DNA of 64,000 nt from Amborella trichopoda (Eukaryota; Streptophyta; Magnoliopsida; Amborellales; Amborellaceae). The notes below the pieces were generated by a model that saw only the letters and a list, made by a program, of their open reading frames with translations, was not told the DNA's origin and ran no database searches. Numbering within the stretch: position 1 is the stretch's first letter; each line of letters begins with the position of its first letter. The DNA lies in assembly GCF_000471905.2 (NCBI RefSeq), contig NW_006499776.1, positions 2,556,112-2,620,111 of the forward strand, given 5' to 3'. The position numbers and the translations under genes were made by a program. Of the stretch, positions 34,931 to 45,951 are shown piece by piece.

Positions 34931-35605
34931 GACAGCATATATAGAACTGCGATCCAGCCCGCATGAAACAATGTTCCTTATTATCTTAACTTTTTCATTT
35001 TGTGTTGAACTTTCATTACCCAATGCTTTTATATATTATTTCCTCATATGAGTTATCTAAATGAAAATGTATTGTTTGTTCTTTATTAATTTTTGATTGG
35101 TACTATGTGAACTGTAAATAATTTGCAAATATATAGACTATTTCATTATTGAATATCCAAGTTAACTCCCTCAAATACTTCAGTTAGAGTTAGTAGCGCA
35201 TGTGATGGATTCTAGTCTCGAATGAATATGTAAACCAATTAGAAGATATCTTCTTCCGATGTATTTTCGACATCTGCCATAACGGCATTCATATCTCTCA
35301 ATTTTTGAGTAGACAAATGGTGGTATAATCCATAAAACTCATGGGTTAATTGATGGAGATTGTAGCAATTTGCTGGTAAGTTTTGTTGGTACTTGTCCAG
35401 CCCTCAAATCAGATCGCACGTGGAAGAGAACTACGAAGAATATTTAATCCCAATGCTCAGTGTTTATAAGGCATCCCATTTTATGTTCGTGGGAGAAAAC
35501 GAACTTGAAAATGCAATGTCCTTCTCCAAATCACTGTTAGAGAAGGCTTTGTCCAACCATAACACCTATGCTCGTTTCCTTTTTCTCAAGGATCTTCGAG
35601 ATGAG

Positions 35606-36109
35606 GTCTGTAGGATCTCCATATGCTTGAAAGTATTCATTTTAATTTCAAATAAAATAAAATATATAAATAATAGAATTGCATTAATGTATAATTATAT
35701 AATTCAGTTCATACAAAATAGTATTTGATTTTTATTGGGAGAGAGAGAGAGAGACGCGTTTGAATGTACAATTAAAGAAAGCTCTTGGATTCTTTTTTTC
35801 AAAGATATCATATAATCATGGGTAATGATCAAAAGTATCCCCTTTACTCAAAATTTTTAAAAATACCCAAATTTTTTAAAATCTACATCCATACCCATAC
35901 CCTTCATGGACTCATAGGGCCGTGAAGAATCATCATGGATCTAATAGGCCGTGATGGTCCAAGCTTGTTCCATGCTAGTGATAGACCAATCCCATGACAT
36001 ATATAGTTGTAAAAGGACCATCACAGTCCTAACATGATTATGATAGTCCATGCACCCTTATTGATAGACCATCATGATTTGAATAGGCCCGTGATGGAAC
36101 TTTCATTCC
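35606..36109. other. Spacer between pseudogene end and Tat element
   Basis: AT-rich, no exon recognised. 35.93-36.1 kb repeats CGTGATGGTCC/GGACCATCA-type words in both orientations, which could fold. Confidence 0.4.
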
Positions 36110-36615
36110 TTAACCCTCTAAAGGACCATTTAACACCATAATCCAATAAAGGACCTTCACGGCCTTGCGGTGACCCACAAAAGCAATGGAAAATTGATTG
36201 CCTTCTGCAGAGAGGGACTGGGCTACCTTCCGACGTACTGTGGCAATATGACCGACAAGTGACTTGCTGGTGGCTGGGTGCATGCTGTGTGTGGCAATAG
36301 ACGTGCTGTCAATGCAGGGTTCCTTGGCTGAGGTTCCACCAGAGCGAGAAGATGGGAAGTGAGGGACCTTCAAGTCCTACTCACACCAATCCAGATTAAG
36401 ACCTGGGAGCTAGACAATGGGTCTTTGCTCAAAAGGATGGTTGGGAACGAAGTTGGAGGAACTTGTTCCCTAAGGACACTCGCGAATGTGGGGATGAGAA
36501 AATCCCCGATTCGGATGAATGGGTTACAGAACCCGCAAACCATAAGTAATGTGTGAGTACAGAAAATAAAAAGGAGAAACTAACCAAATAAGTACGATCC
36601 GACTAGGGGGTAGTA
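36110..36615 (-). pseudogene. Tat-like 5' untranslated/gag-start region, truncated
   Basis: Lies immediately internal to the primer-binding-like site at 36616-36635, in minus orientation. A short minus-strand frame (36373-36110) begins MKVPHFPSSRSGG and continues with ATVRRKVAQSL; I do not recognise a gag domain. The element breaks off at about 36.1 kb against the terpene synthase region. Confidence 0.4.
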
Positions 36616-36635
36616 AGTCCCTAGTGGAGTCGCCG
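36616..36635 (-). other. Primer-binding-site-like sequence
   Basis: The minus strand reads CGGCGACTCCACTAGGGACT, close to the TGGCGACTCCACTGGGGA type of site found just inside LTRs of Tat/Ogre-type elements (tRNA-Arg class, from memory). It directly abuts the stem-loop array and so fixes the LTR 3' edge and element orientation. Confidence 0.6.
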
Positions 36636-36639
36636 GCTG

Positions 36640-36995
36640 TGTTGGAAGAAGAAGAGAAAGAAGACATTGTCGGTGCTAGGCATCGCTGGCCGTGTTAGAA
36701 AAAGAAGAGAGAGAAGACACAGTCGGTGTTAGGTATCGTCGGTTGTGTTAGAGAGGGAGGGGGCAAGAAGGAGAGAGAGAGGACACAGTCGATGCTACGT
36801 ATCATCGGTTGTGTTAGAGAGAGAGGGGGCAAGAAGGACACAGTCGATGTTAGGCATCACCGACTGTGTTTGTTGAGAAGAGAGGAAAGAGAAAGACGCA
36901 ATTGATGCTAAGAATTGTTGGTTGTGTTTTAAGAAGAGTGGAGAGAGAAAGACACAATCGACGCTAGGCATTGCCGGCTGTGTTTCTAGAAGAAG
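36640..36995. repeat. Tandem stem-loop array of LTR R2
   Basis: Five or six units of about 55-65 bp. One perfect example: ACACAGTCG at 36838-36846, a 14-nt loop, and CGACTGTGT at 36861-36869, then a purine spacer. The loop usually contains GTGCTAGGCATC. Confidence 0.85.
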
Positions 36996-37545
36996 AACAA
37001 GAAGGAGGTAGGGATGAGAAGAAGAGAGAGAACGAGAGATAGAGACGAGAAGAAGAGAGAGAAAGAGAGATAATGATGAGAAGAATAGAGAGAAAGAGAG
37101 ATAGAGATGAGAAGAAGAGAGAGAAAAGAAGAAGAGAGAGAAAGAGAGATAGAGATGAGAGAGAGAGAGATAGAGACAAAAAAGAGAGAAAAGAGAGATA
37201 TAGATGAGAAGAAGAGAGAGAAAGAGAGATAAATACGAGAATAAGAGAGAGAAAGAGAGGTAGAGATGAGAATAAGAGAGAAAAAGAGATAAAGAGAGAA
37301 AAAGAGAGAAAGAGAGAGTGATGAGAAGAATAGAGAAAGAGAGATAAAGATGAGAAGAAAAGAGAGAAAAAGACGAGAAAAAGAGAGAGAAAGAGAGATA
37401 GAGATGAGAAGAAGAGAGAGAAAGAGAGATAGAGATGAGAAACAAAGATAAAGACAAGAAGAGAGAGAAAGAGAGAGAGATGAGAAGAAGAGAAAGAGAG
37501 ATAGAGATGAGAAGAAGAGAGAAAGAGGGGAGGAGAGAGAAAGTT
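36996..37545. repeat. GA-rich purine tract of LTR R2
   Basis: 550 bp almost free of pyrimidines except T in GATGAGA and GATAGAGA words. Units of about 30 bp (GAGAAGAAGAGAGAGAAAGA plus GAGATAGA) recur. Confidence 0.85.
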
Positions 37546-38988
37546 ACTTTACTGAAGGGTACCGGTGCTTTTCTTCTGTCTCCTCTCTCACTCCAAGATG
37601 CACCCACGAGCTTAAGCAAAAATGGAATCTTTATTCAATCTTTAAGAATTAACCCCAATGGATTTTATGATTTGGCTTTACATACTTATATAGAATTTGG
37701 CCCAAACATGGGTGGATGCCCAAAAACTACCTAGAATTGAATATAATTACAATTAATGGAATTAAAAGAAATTCTAAAAATGGGTGTAAAAGGAATGTTT
37801 TGCCCCTGCCTCACAATGTGTGGAATTCCAAAACAGTCCCTACTGCTGCCCGAGAACTTACGTGACCTTTCATGACTGATATGAGGTTGTTCTAATGCTC
37901 GTTTGATTGAAAAATGATTGTTTTCTTGTGGGGCTCAACATTGCATTCGATTTGATACCAACTTCAAACCATGAATCATGCTTTTAAGCCATGATCATTA
38001 AACTTGAAATTTGCTTGAATCGTGAAAACTTTGGATCGATTGTGTGCTCGTTTCTTAATCTTTTTCTTCAATTTTTTCTCTGAATCACACTAAGCATGCT
38101 GTCACGATCACGTTGCAACAAATATAGCTCGATTTCGTGTCCGAATGAAGCTTTCGTCGTCTTGAGTTTTTGGCCGGAATCTTAAAATTCGACAGTCGAA
38201 ATTTACAGCAGCTGCAGCGTCTCTGTGTGGAATCCAACCATTCATCGTACACGGGATTTGGACCAGAGAAAGCCACAAACCTCACACACATAATGCAATG
38301 GGTTTCCTGCCGATCGGGTATGCGAGCGCCATGATTTGGATGTTGCTGAATTTATTTTAATTTTCTTCACGAATCAGCAATTTCTCCCTAGTTTATCTCC
38401 CTACTCGGGCATTGTCACGGGTCGTACCACATATCAAAACGCTTGTCTTGATGAGACGAACATGCTCACAAAATTTGAGAGCAATCTAACATGGAGCGAG
38501 TGAGATATAGGCCTCGAAAGTTACTTCCTATGACTGTAAAAATAACCACCTTTAATAGTGTTTTGGTGCAGGGTTTCCACATGGGAAAAGTGTGTGGCCT
38601 ACCCCTTTTGGTATTTTACCCCTAACTTTGTCCTAGAGTGCCCGATTAAGTTGAAACTTGACTAATAGGAGTTTTCGATCGTGCCGGATTCAATGATGGT
38701 GATCCCACAACTGTTTGACGTACCAAAAATATAGTTCTAGTTACGGGGTCCATTTCAGGGTGCTAAATGCCGATTTTACCGAAATTATTTTTTTGTGTTC
38801 ACTACCTTAGACATGTCTGATCACGATGAAACTCGACAGGTGGCCTTTTGTAGTGTTGATGAAGAACTTGATTGATTTTGGGGCCATTTTGAGACTGTCA
38901 AAATTTCCACTATTTTGTAGCCTTTATTGACCTGCTTCCTCTTTATTCCGCATCGGGGACCAAGGTGCTGAAAAATACGTTCAAATAG

Positions 38989-39304
38989 CGGTGCTGGGTA
39001 TCATCGGTTGTGTTAGGAGAAGAAGAAAGAGATGACACAGGCGGTGCTGGTTGTCATCAGCTGTGTTAGGTGAAGAGGAAAGAGAGGACACAAGCAGCGC
39101 TGGGCATCGTTGGCTGTGTTAGGAGAAGTGGAAACAGAGGACACAAGGCATGCTGGGCACGTCAACTGTGTTAGGAGAAGATGAGAGATTGGACACAAGT
39201 AGTGCTGGGCATCGTCAGCTGTGTTTAAGAAAAGAGGAGAGAGAAGGACACAGGCGGCACTGAGCGTCGTCAATTACATTTAGTGAAAGAGGACAGAGAA
39301 GGAC
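38989..39304. repeat. Tandem stem-loop array of LTR R3, left part
   Basis: Units with GACACAAGCAGCGCTGGGCATC, then GTTGGCTGTGTTAGG; same stem type as R2 but less perfectly paired. It resumes after X2 at 42446-42540. Confidence 0.8.
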
Positions 39305-40339
39305 ACAAGTGTCACAACCCCGCCCTTGACCCCTGCAGACGAGTGACAAAGCGCGGGTTCCGATCACAAATGTGACTCAGTTGGGAGTGGCTTAACGCAT
39401 GAAAACACGGAATCAAGAGTAAACCATGAAAGAAAACAAGAATAAAACCATCCATCAAAACAAATGACAATTCAAAAAGTATAGACATCCAATTCATCCA
39501 ATATTAAAAAGTCTTTACAATTCCTTCAAGGCACTACTAACCGAAAATACACAAAATGAGGTACACCACACATTACTGGGACATCCAAAACATACAATGA
39601 AAGTCTTCAAAGGACAGCTTTTTAACCTCTCAACTTCAAGCTTCAAATCTCCAATGATAACCCACCTTAAGCTCAGGTTTCAACACTCTTCACTCTACAG
39701 TTATGAAAATAAGATGGAATAAGCTAACAGCCCAGTAAGAGGATCTACACCATTGCATTCCAACTAGCATGATAGTAATAACAAATACGCAATACACATA
39801 TACGTACATATACACATGTATCAAATAAAGTCCCACAACATGCTTCTCAACACTCTAACAGAAATGTGAGAAAGGCAGTTCAATATATATAATGCATAAG
39901 TCACAATCACCTTTCTTAAAGTAGAGTAATAAAGACAGCAGATCACAACTTCAGTTAAAAGCTCATGCACAAAACGTAAATAAGTCAGGCAAACAGATCT
40001 ATCTATTCTTGAAGTAGAAGCCACATTGGTCAGGCTAAGCCAATCCTGAGCTTGGGACTTCTACCATCACTCAGGAGGGTGGACCATGACAAGTGAAAGA
40101 CCCACTTCGTAAGGACCTCACACACGCACACATCCCCATCGTGCTTTGGTGTTTTTGATAGGCAGAGGCCTTGCAAGACACTACCCTCTCCTTGCACCCT
40201 TTTGGCGAGAGGGCGTTACACTACCATTGGGTGACCCAATGCATAGTGCCCACATAGATTTAGGGGAGCGACCCTCCCAACTACTCACATCTTGAGTCTC
40301 GTCCTATCATGGGGAGTCAAGGAAAAATCGCAGCTGCTG

Positions 40340-40610
40340 GCACCATCATTCACACAGTAGGTGCCCTTTCACATAACATAATAGCATCACAGCTACGGCT
40401 ACCATCATTCGCACAGTAGGTACCAATTCACATAACATAAGCATCATGATACCATCATTCACACAGTTGGTATCCCTTCACATATAACATAAGCATTATG
40501 ATACCATCATTCACACAATAGGTATCCATTCACATCTAACATAAGCATCATGATACCATCATTCACATAGTGGATATCCATTCACATATAGTATAAGCAT
40601 TACGAAAATC
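40340..40610. repeat. Tandem repeat, about 55-58-bp unit, in X2
   Basis: Five units of ATGATACCATCATTCACACA plus GTAGGTATCCATTCACAT. Confidence 0.85.
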
Positions 40611-42044
40611 ATGCAATTCATATTGCAACAGGGCATTCATCATAATCATACTTCCATGTCATAGCAAAGCATAACTTCATTATCATGCATGCGCATGTAC
40701 GCTCGCAATTGGGGTCCTAACTTTTGGACCATTTAGTGTTTGAAGATGGTTCCAAAATTAATTTTGTACCAAACACACCTATCCCTCACTTGGGAGTGGT
40801 TTAAGGACAACTGGGTTCCGTTTGACCTCTTAAAGGTTCAAGGAAATGAGAGTTAACTAACTGCCCCCTGCTGTGTATAGTGGACAGCAACGTACCTTGC
40901 TTCAAATCATTTTAACATTCAAACTGTAAAGTAACTTGTGATGGATAAAAATAAAGTTTAGGCCAAGACATATATCTTTCTAACAAACCAAGTTTGAAAG
41001 CATTTGGATTCCATTTAGTGGTTTAAAAATTTGTGGCAAACAAGGTGATTGTTCTGATTTTCATCAATACTGCCCACAGTGACTTACCTTCATAAAGCAA
41101 GGTATAACTTTCAATCTAGGAAGCTTTTCAAAATAGTTTCTGCATGCCAATTTAGCCCATTCAAAGATCTTTCAAATGGCTATGGTTTGGCTGAAAATGA
41201 ACTTCGTTTGGCTAGCTAAAATCCGTGACCACAGTGGTATAAATGAAAAATCCAGGAAAACAGTCATTCATGATATACCTTCTCATTTTGAAACATAACT
41301 TCATTTTTGTAAATAATTTCAGCAATGAGTGAAAACAAATATTTTACTAGACTCGTATATCTTTCCAATGGGGGTGGTTTGAGGTCAATCGAACTCCATT
41401 TGACTATTCAAAAGCTTCATACAAGAACATTCACACCTTTGGAATTTCACATTGCATACAACTTGTCTCAAGCATACATTCCATGATCTTCATTTCATCG
41501 TGAGGCATTTGATAAAAACCATTCTCTCATAATGTGAACACACACATAATCATGCATAGCATGCATTTCTTATATAATTTAAGAATCATGCATTTATTCT
41601 TGACATCCTTAATTATAATAGAATAAGAAACCAATTTTCTTACATCACATATACTTTCATTCTCATTTTATACGCATAAATTTCATGCATCCTTACGACT
41701 ATCATGCAATGGTGATCGATCCACTTACTTATACAACAATGGTGTATTCTCCACTCCTCTCCTCACAGCTCTCACCCGCCCAACAATGGTTGCCCACCTT
41801 GTGCCTTAGAGAGAGAGAGAGATGAAGTAAGAATGAGTGGCACAAGTGAGGAAGGGGGCTTAAGTACTCTTGGGTTGAAGTGGCTGGCCAAGTGTCACCA
41901 AAAGATTGTAAAATCTGGACAAGTGACACTCAATCAGCATACATATAACAAGTGGCATACACAATTCATGCATGTCAAAGAGATAGCCGGCATTGCACAC
42001 AAATCCACTCGATGGTAGCCTCTTCACCATGCACTGGCTCTTCA

Positions 42045-42375
42045 CCCAACGCTCTCTTCTCCAACTCACCCAGCCTTAGCACTTCCAACCGGTGCTAGCC
42101 TCTTCAACAGGTGCTGGCTCTTCCAACCGGCGCTGGCCTCTCCACACAAATCCTCCTAGTGCTAGCCTCTTCACTAGACGTTGGCTCTTCAACCGACATG
42201 GCACTCTTCTCCAACTCACCCGATGTTGGCTTCCAACCGGCACTAGCCTCTTCACCAGACGCTAGCTCTTCACCCTGCATTGGCTCTTCCAACCGGTAGT
42301 GGCCTCTCCACATAAATCCACCTGGCACTGGCTCTTTCAACAGGCGTTGGCCCAACACTAGCACTTCCAACTGAC
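42045..42375. repeat. Tandem array near the 3' end of X2
   Basis: Units with CCAACCGGTGCTAGCCTCTTC and GGCTCTTC, after a GA run at 41.81 kb. The GGTGCTAG and CCAAC words resemble the R1 stem-loop array at 251-965. Confidence 0.75.
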
Positions 42376-42544
42376 GCTGGCCCCAACCTCAACCTCCCTA
42401 TCCTGCCATGCCTTCTAACTTGTTGAAAAAGTTTGGGTTGTCACAACAAGCGACGCTGAGCATCGTTGGCTGCGTTAGGAAGATAGGAGAGAGAAAGATA
42501 CAAGCGGTGCTAAGCATCATCGGCTACATTTGGAAGAGAGGAGA

Positions 42545-43055
42545 AAGAAAGAGAGATAGAGACAAGAAAGGAGAGAGAGGGAGAGAGATGAGAAGAAGAG
42601 AGAGAAAGAGAGATAGAGATGAGGAGAGGAGAGAGAAAAAGAAAGAGAAAGAGGAGAGAGAAGAAGAAAGAGAAAGAGGAGAGAAAAAAAGAAAGAGGAG
42701 AGAGAAGAAAAAAGAGAAAGAGGAGAGAGAAAAAGAAAGAGGAGAGAGAAAGAGAGATAGAGATGAGACGAAGAGAGAGAAAGAGAGGTAAAGATGAGAA
42801 GAAGAGAGAAAAAGAATGATAGAGATGGGAAGAAGAGAGAGAAAGAGAAATAAAGATGGGAAGAAGAGAGAGAAAAAGAGAGGAGGAGAGAGAAAGAGAA
42901 ACAAGAGAGAAAGAGGGGAGGAGACAGAAAGAGGGAAGGAGAAAGAAAGAGAAAGAAGAGAGAAAAAGGGGAGGAGAGAGAAAGAGAAAGAAGAGAGAAA
43001 GAGAGGATAAGAGAGAAAGAGAATTAAGAGAGAGAAAGAGGGAAGGAGAGAGAAA
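42545..43055. repeat. GA-rich purine tract of LTR R3
   Basis: About 510 bp of GAGAGAAAGAGAAAGAAGAG-type purine sequence between the array and the poly(A) signal. Confidence 0.85.
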
Positions 43056-44490
43056 GTTACCTTACCAAGGAGTATCAGACCTTTTCTTCTCTCTCCTCTC
43101 TCTGTCTCTCTATCCAAGATGCACCCACGAACTTAAGCAAAAATTGAAGCTTTATTTATTGATTTAAGAAATGAACCAAAGGCTCTTTTATAATTTGGTT
43201 TAGCATGTTTATATAGAATTGGGCCCAAACATGGGTGGACTTTTAAAAACTACCTAGAATTGAAGATAATTATAATTTAATTGAATTAAAAGGAATTTTA
43301 AAAATGGGTGCAAAAGGACTGTTTTACCCCTGCCTAATAATGTGTAGAATTCCCAAACAGTCCCTACTGTTGCTTGAGAACTTGTGTGATCTTTTGTGAC
43401 TGATCCAAGGTTGTTCTAATGCCCGTGTGATCAAAAGATGATTGTTTTCTTGTAGGGCTCGACATGGAGATCGATTTGATACCAACTTTGAGCCATGAAT
43501 CATGTTTTTGAGCCATGAATCATGTTTTTGAGCTATGATCATGAGACTTGAATTTTGAATGAATCTTAAAAACTTCAGATCGATAGTGCTCTCGTTCCTT
43601 GACATTTTTCTTTTGTTTCTTTGTTGAATCACACTGAGCATGCTGTCACGATCACGTCGCAGAAAATGCAGCTTGATTTCATGGTTGAATGAAGATTTTG
43701 TCGTCTTGAGCTTTTTGTTGGAATTTTTCGACGACCAAAATTTACAGTAGCTTCGATGCCTTCGTGTGTGAATCCCAACAGTTCATCATACAAGAGGTTC
43801 GAACTAAAGATATCCACGGCCCTTATGCACATAATGCAATTTGTTTCATGTCGATCAAGAACGCGTGTGCCATGATTTGGCCGCTCGATTGAGGCGTGCT
43901 GCTGCCAAATTTTCTGCAATTTTCTTCATGGATCAACGTCTTCTTTTTAGTTTTTCTCCCTTCTCGAGCATCGTCATGGGGCCTACAACATATCAAAATG
44001 CTCGTCTCGATAAGACAAACATGCTCATCAAATTTGAATGCGATCCGACTCGAATTGAGTTAAATTTGGTGCTGGGTGGCCACACGAGAATTAGTATGTG
44101 AGACTTACCACTTTTCGATATTTATCCATAACTTTGTCCTTGAGCACCTGATTAAGCCGAAACTTGACCTGTAGAGGTTTTTTACTGTGTTGGATCTAAT
44201 GGCACGGTACCACAGTTGTTGAATGCACTAAAAATATAGCTCTAGTTACGAGGTCCATTTCAGGGTGCGAGAGGCCACTTTTTTTCCAAATTGTTTCTTT
44301 TATGTTCACTACCTTAGAAATGTCTGATTGCGAAGAAACTTATCAGGTGGCCTTTTGGAGTGTTGATGAAGATCTTGATCAATTTTGAGGCAATTATGAG
44401 ACTATCAAAATTTTCACTATTTTGTAGGCTTTATTGACCTGCTTCCTCTTTATTCCGCATCAGGGACCAAGGTGTTGAAAAATGCATTTA

Positions 44491-45951
44491 AATACTCAGG
44501 TCTCAGAGGCATGACCTTAAAATTGGCCCCACACATGTGCACACGCCCTTTACATGAGTCTTCATGCATGTCTTCCCTCATCAACTTGTCCGTGCGTGCA
44601 CACCACCTTCATAATTCCCCAGTGAATCCCTTCATTACTACTCTTCATTCCCAAGTGAGTTTCACCCATGCTAAAAAAACGATGAGCCATCCTGCCATCC
44701 ATACTTGCCGTCAGCTAGTGGGTCACTACTTTTCACCTATCATTCATAAATCATCCATCTTTCGCAGGTAGCCTCGTGTCATCTCCCCAAAGTGAGTCAA
44801 AACCACCACCATACACACTCCATCGCCTCAACAGACTACCATTCATCACCACCACGGTCCAGCTATATGATTTTAAATTGTAGTGCATGTTTTGACAGCA
44901 TGACGTTAAAAGGCTTTGCAGAGGTCTCGAAGGCATGACCCTAAACACTCCTTGATAAAACAAAGAATAATGGGCGTGGTGTAAACCTGAACAAGGGAAC
45001 GCCATGAGTAAAAATGATGGACGGGCATGGTCACGAAACTATGAGTAAAAGAGTTATGTGAAATAAAAACTCGAGCATGGTGAAAACCCCAAAGGGCACC
45101 ATGAGTAACAATGGAAGAAAAGGGTGGACATGGTCGAAAGGTCATGAGTAAAAGAACCCCAAATAAAAAAGAAGTTTGTAAAAGCCGTCTCTATAGCGCT
45201 GCTTCCCAAGTCCAAGTGAAAACCCACAAAGGGCGCTTGGACCAATAAATAGGTTGATGTAGCATTCATGTCTATAGGCGGCTTTAACCCACATCCAAAG
45301 AGAAAGAATCCCTGGTGTCACAATACTAAAAATACGAGCTTCATGGAAAGATTATGACATCTTGTGTCCATTTGCAAAAAAGACTTGAAGGAAGGAAGAT
45401 ACACTAAGAAGGAAAGACAAATCTCATGAAGAAAAGCATTGTTCCCACGAGGTCTCTAACAAACTCCAAGCTACTTAAGACGCCCCAAGAAAGTCAAGTC
45501 AGCCAGACCTTGGACCTGTTATGCAGCAACAGGATTGAGCACTCAAGGACGCCTCAGACAAAGAAGAGAGGAATCCTGCTTGTTGAAACTGCTAGCAGTG
45601 GGAAAAGTTATTCTCAAAGCTGGTCACCTCGATAAACTGAGGTACCCTGCCCGTCAAGAACATTATGGTACACAACGCAGACGGAAGCCAACGTAAGGCC
45701 CTTCAGCAGACCATCCAAAACAAACAACAAAACAAACAAACCCAGATTAAATGGGAAAAATGACCTTCAATGCGGCACTCGACTGCCGTACGGGCCTAAT
45801 TCTGACCAACGAGGTCCGTACAAAATCCTCAGCTATCAAAATCACAAACAGTCCACGGAGGGCGAATACTTCGATAGGATCCCTTAAAAAACGTCTCTTC
45901 TCCCCTAAGTCTTAAAGAATGGACCTGTGCATTGCATTGAAACATCTGAGC
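44491..45951 (+). mobile_element. Tat-like 3' UTR segment upstream of LTR F1
   Basis: Reverse complement of the R1 and R4 3' UTRs: 44.50-44.93 kb mirrors 4.97-5.41 kb, and 45.0-45.3 kb mirrors 4.65-4.91 and 59.4-59.7 kb. It lacks the tandem arrays of those copies. No coding sequence. Confidence 0.65.

Larger units (their letters stand above)
30634..35605 (+). pseudogene. TPS-e/f-type terpene synthase, truncated pseudogene
   Basis: Terpene synthases cyclise or ionise prenyl diphosphates; this one resembles the three-domain e/f clade (linalool/geranyllinalool synthase-like) with no obvious transit peptide. Exon 1 (30634-about 30943): MEKHIEVL, NPSAYDIAWVAMIPS, FPKCLEWIIQNQ, GFWGG, LACIVALKTWDVG. 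Exon 2 (32076-32268): FDFILENIEKLLLEHSP, IELAQSKGLEIFPKGFPTP. Exon 3 (about 32378-32584): LEAMPATYEIDFGEV, RFKGPDGSLFGSPS, ACAFIATKDSDFLNYL. Exon 4 (32675-32830): LWMVDVLENLGLEEYFLEEI. Exon 5 (33481-33594): VWMEDDEET, then LAFRFLRT in a second frame and HGYRVSP in a third, so at least two indels. Exon 6 (35401-35605): HVEENYEEYLIPML, VYKASHFMFVGENELE. The downstream exons with the metal-binding DDxxD and NSE/DTE motifs are absent; Tat retroelement sequence follows from 36.1 kb. My junctions 2/3 and 3/4 do not keep phase, from either further indels or misplaced sites. It could also be annotated as a decayed kaurene synthase-like gene. Confidence 0.85.
36636..38988 (-). mobile_element. Tat-like LTR, copy R2
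   Basis: In minus orientation: U3 from 38988, TATA box at 37684-37693, poly(A) signal at 37630-37635, GA tract 37.0-37.54 kb, stem-loop array 36.64-36.99 kb, then the primer-binding-like site. Compared with the plus copies it lacks the U5 segment after the array. Its U3 ends abruptly at 38988, where a second stem-loop array begins, suggesting recombination between arrays. Confidence 0.7.
39310..42445. mobile_element. Solo LTR of Gypsy family X2, 3.1 kb
   Basis: It begins TGTCACAACCCC, ends GGGTTGTCACA, and has a perfect 5-bp target duplication ACAAG at 39305-39309 and 42446-42450. Removing the LTR and one ACAAG rejoins the stem-loop array. It is homologous to X1 (20849-23682) over its first 2.5 kb. 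No internal region. Confidence 0.92.
38989..44490 (-). mobile_element. Tat-like LTR, copy R3 (split by solo LTR X2)
   Basis: Minus orientation: U3 44490-43220, TATA at 43207-43216, poly(A) signal at 43151-43156, GA tract 42.55-43.05 kb, and a stem-loop array at 42.45-42.54 and 38.99-39.31 kb that was continuous before X2 inserted. At 44490 it meets plus-oriented 3' UTR sequence of the next element, head to head. Confidence 0.7.

Noticed and set aside
35606-36109. A further terpene synthase exon downstream of exon 6
   Set aside because: No frame matches the catalytic-domain motifs (DDxxD, RxR, NSE/DTE) before the Tat element begins.
36795-37619. Open frames of up to 280 codons rich in Ser/Leu or Arg/Glu over GA/CT tracts (also 42.5-43.1, 47.46-49.1, 51.3-53.5 and 56.4-56.9 kb)
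   Set aside because: They are translations of simple purine/pyrimidine repeats, which rarely contain stops; frames are open on both strands and there is no codon bias or domain.
43629-43919. A conserved small protein in the LTR U3 (similar minus-strand frames at 38085-38291 and 43629-43919)
   Set aside because: Both share short strings such as SSRRQNLHS/NSRRRKLHS, but the F1 and R4 copies are interrupted or read differently, so plain DNA homology explains it.
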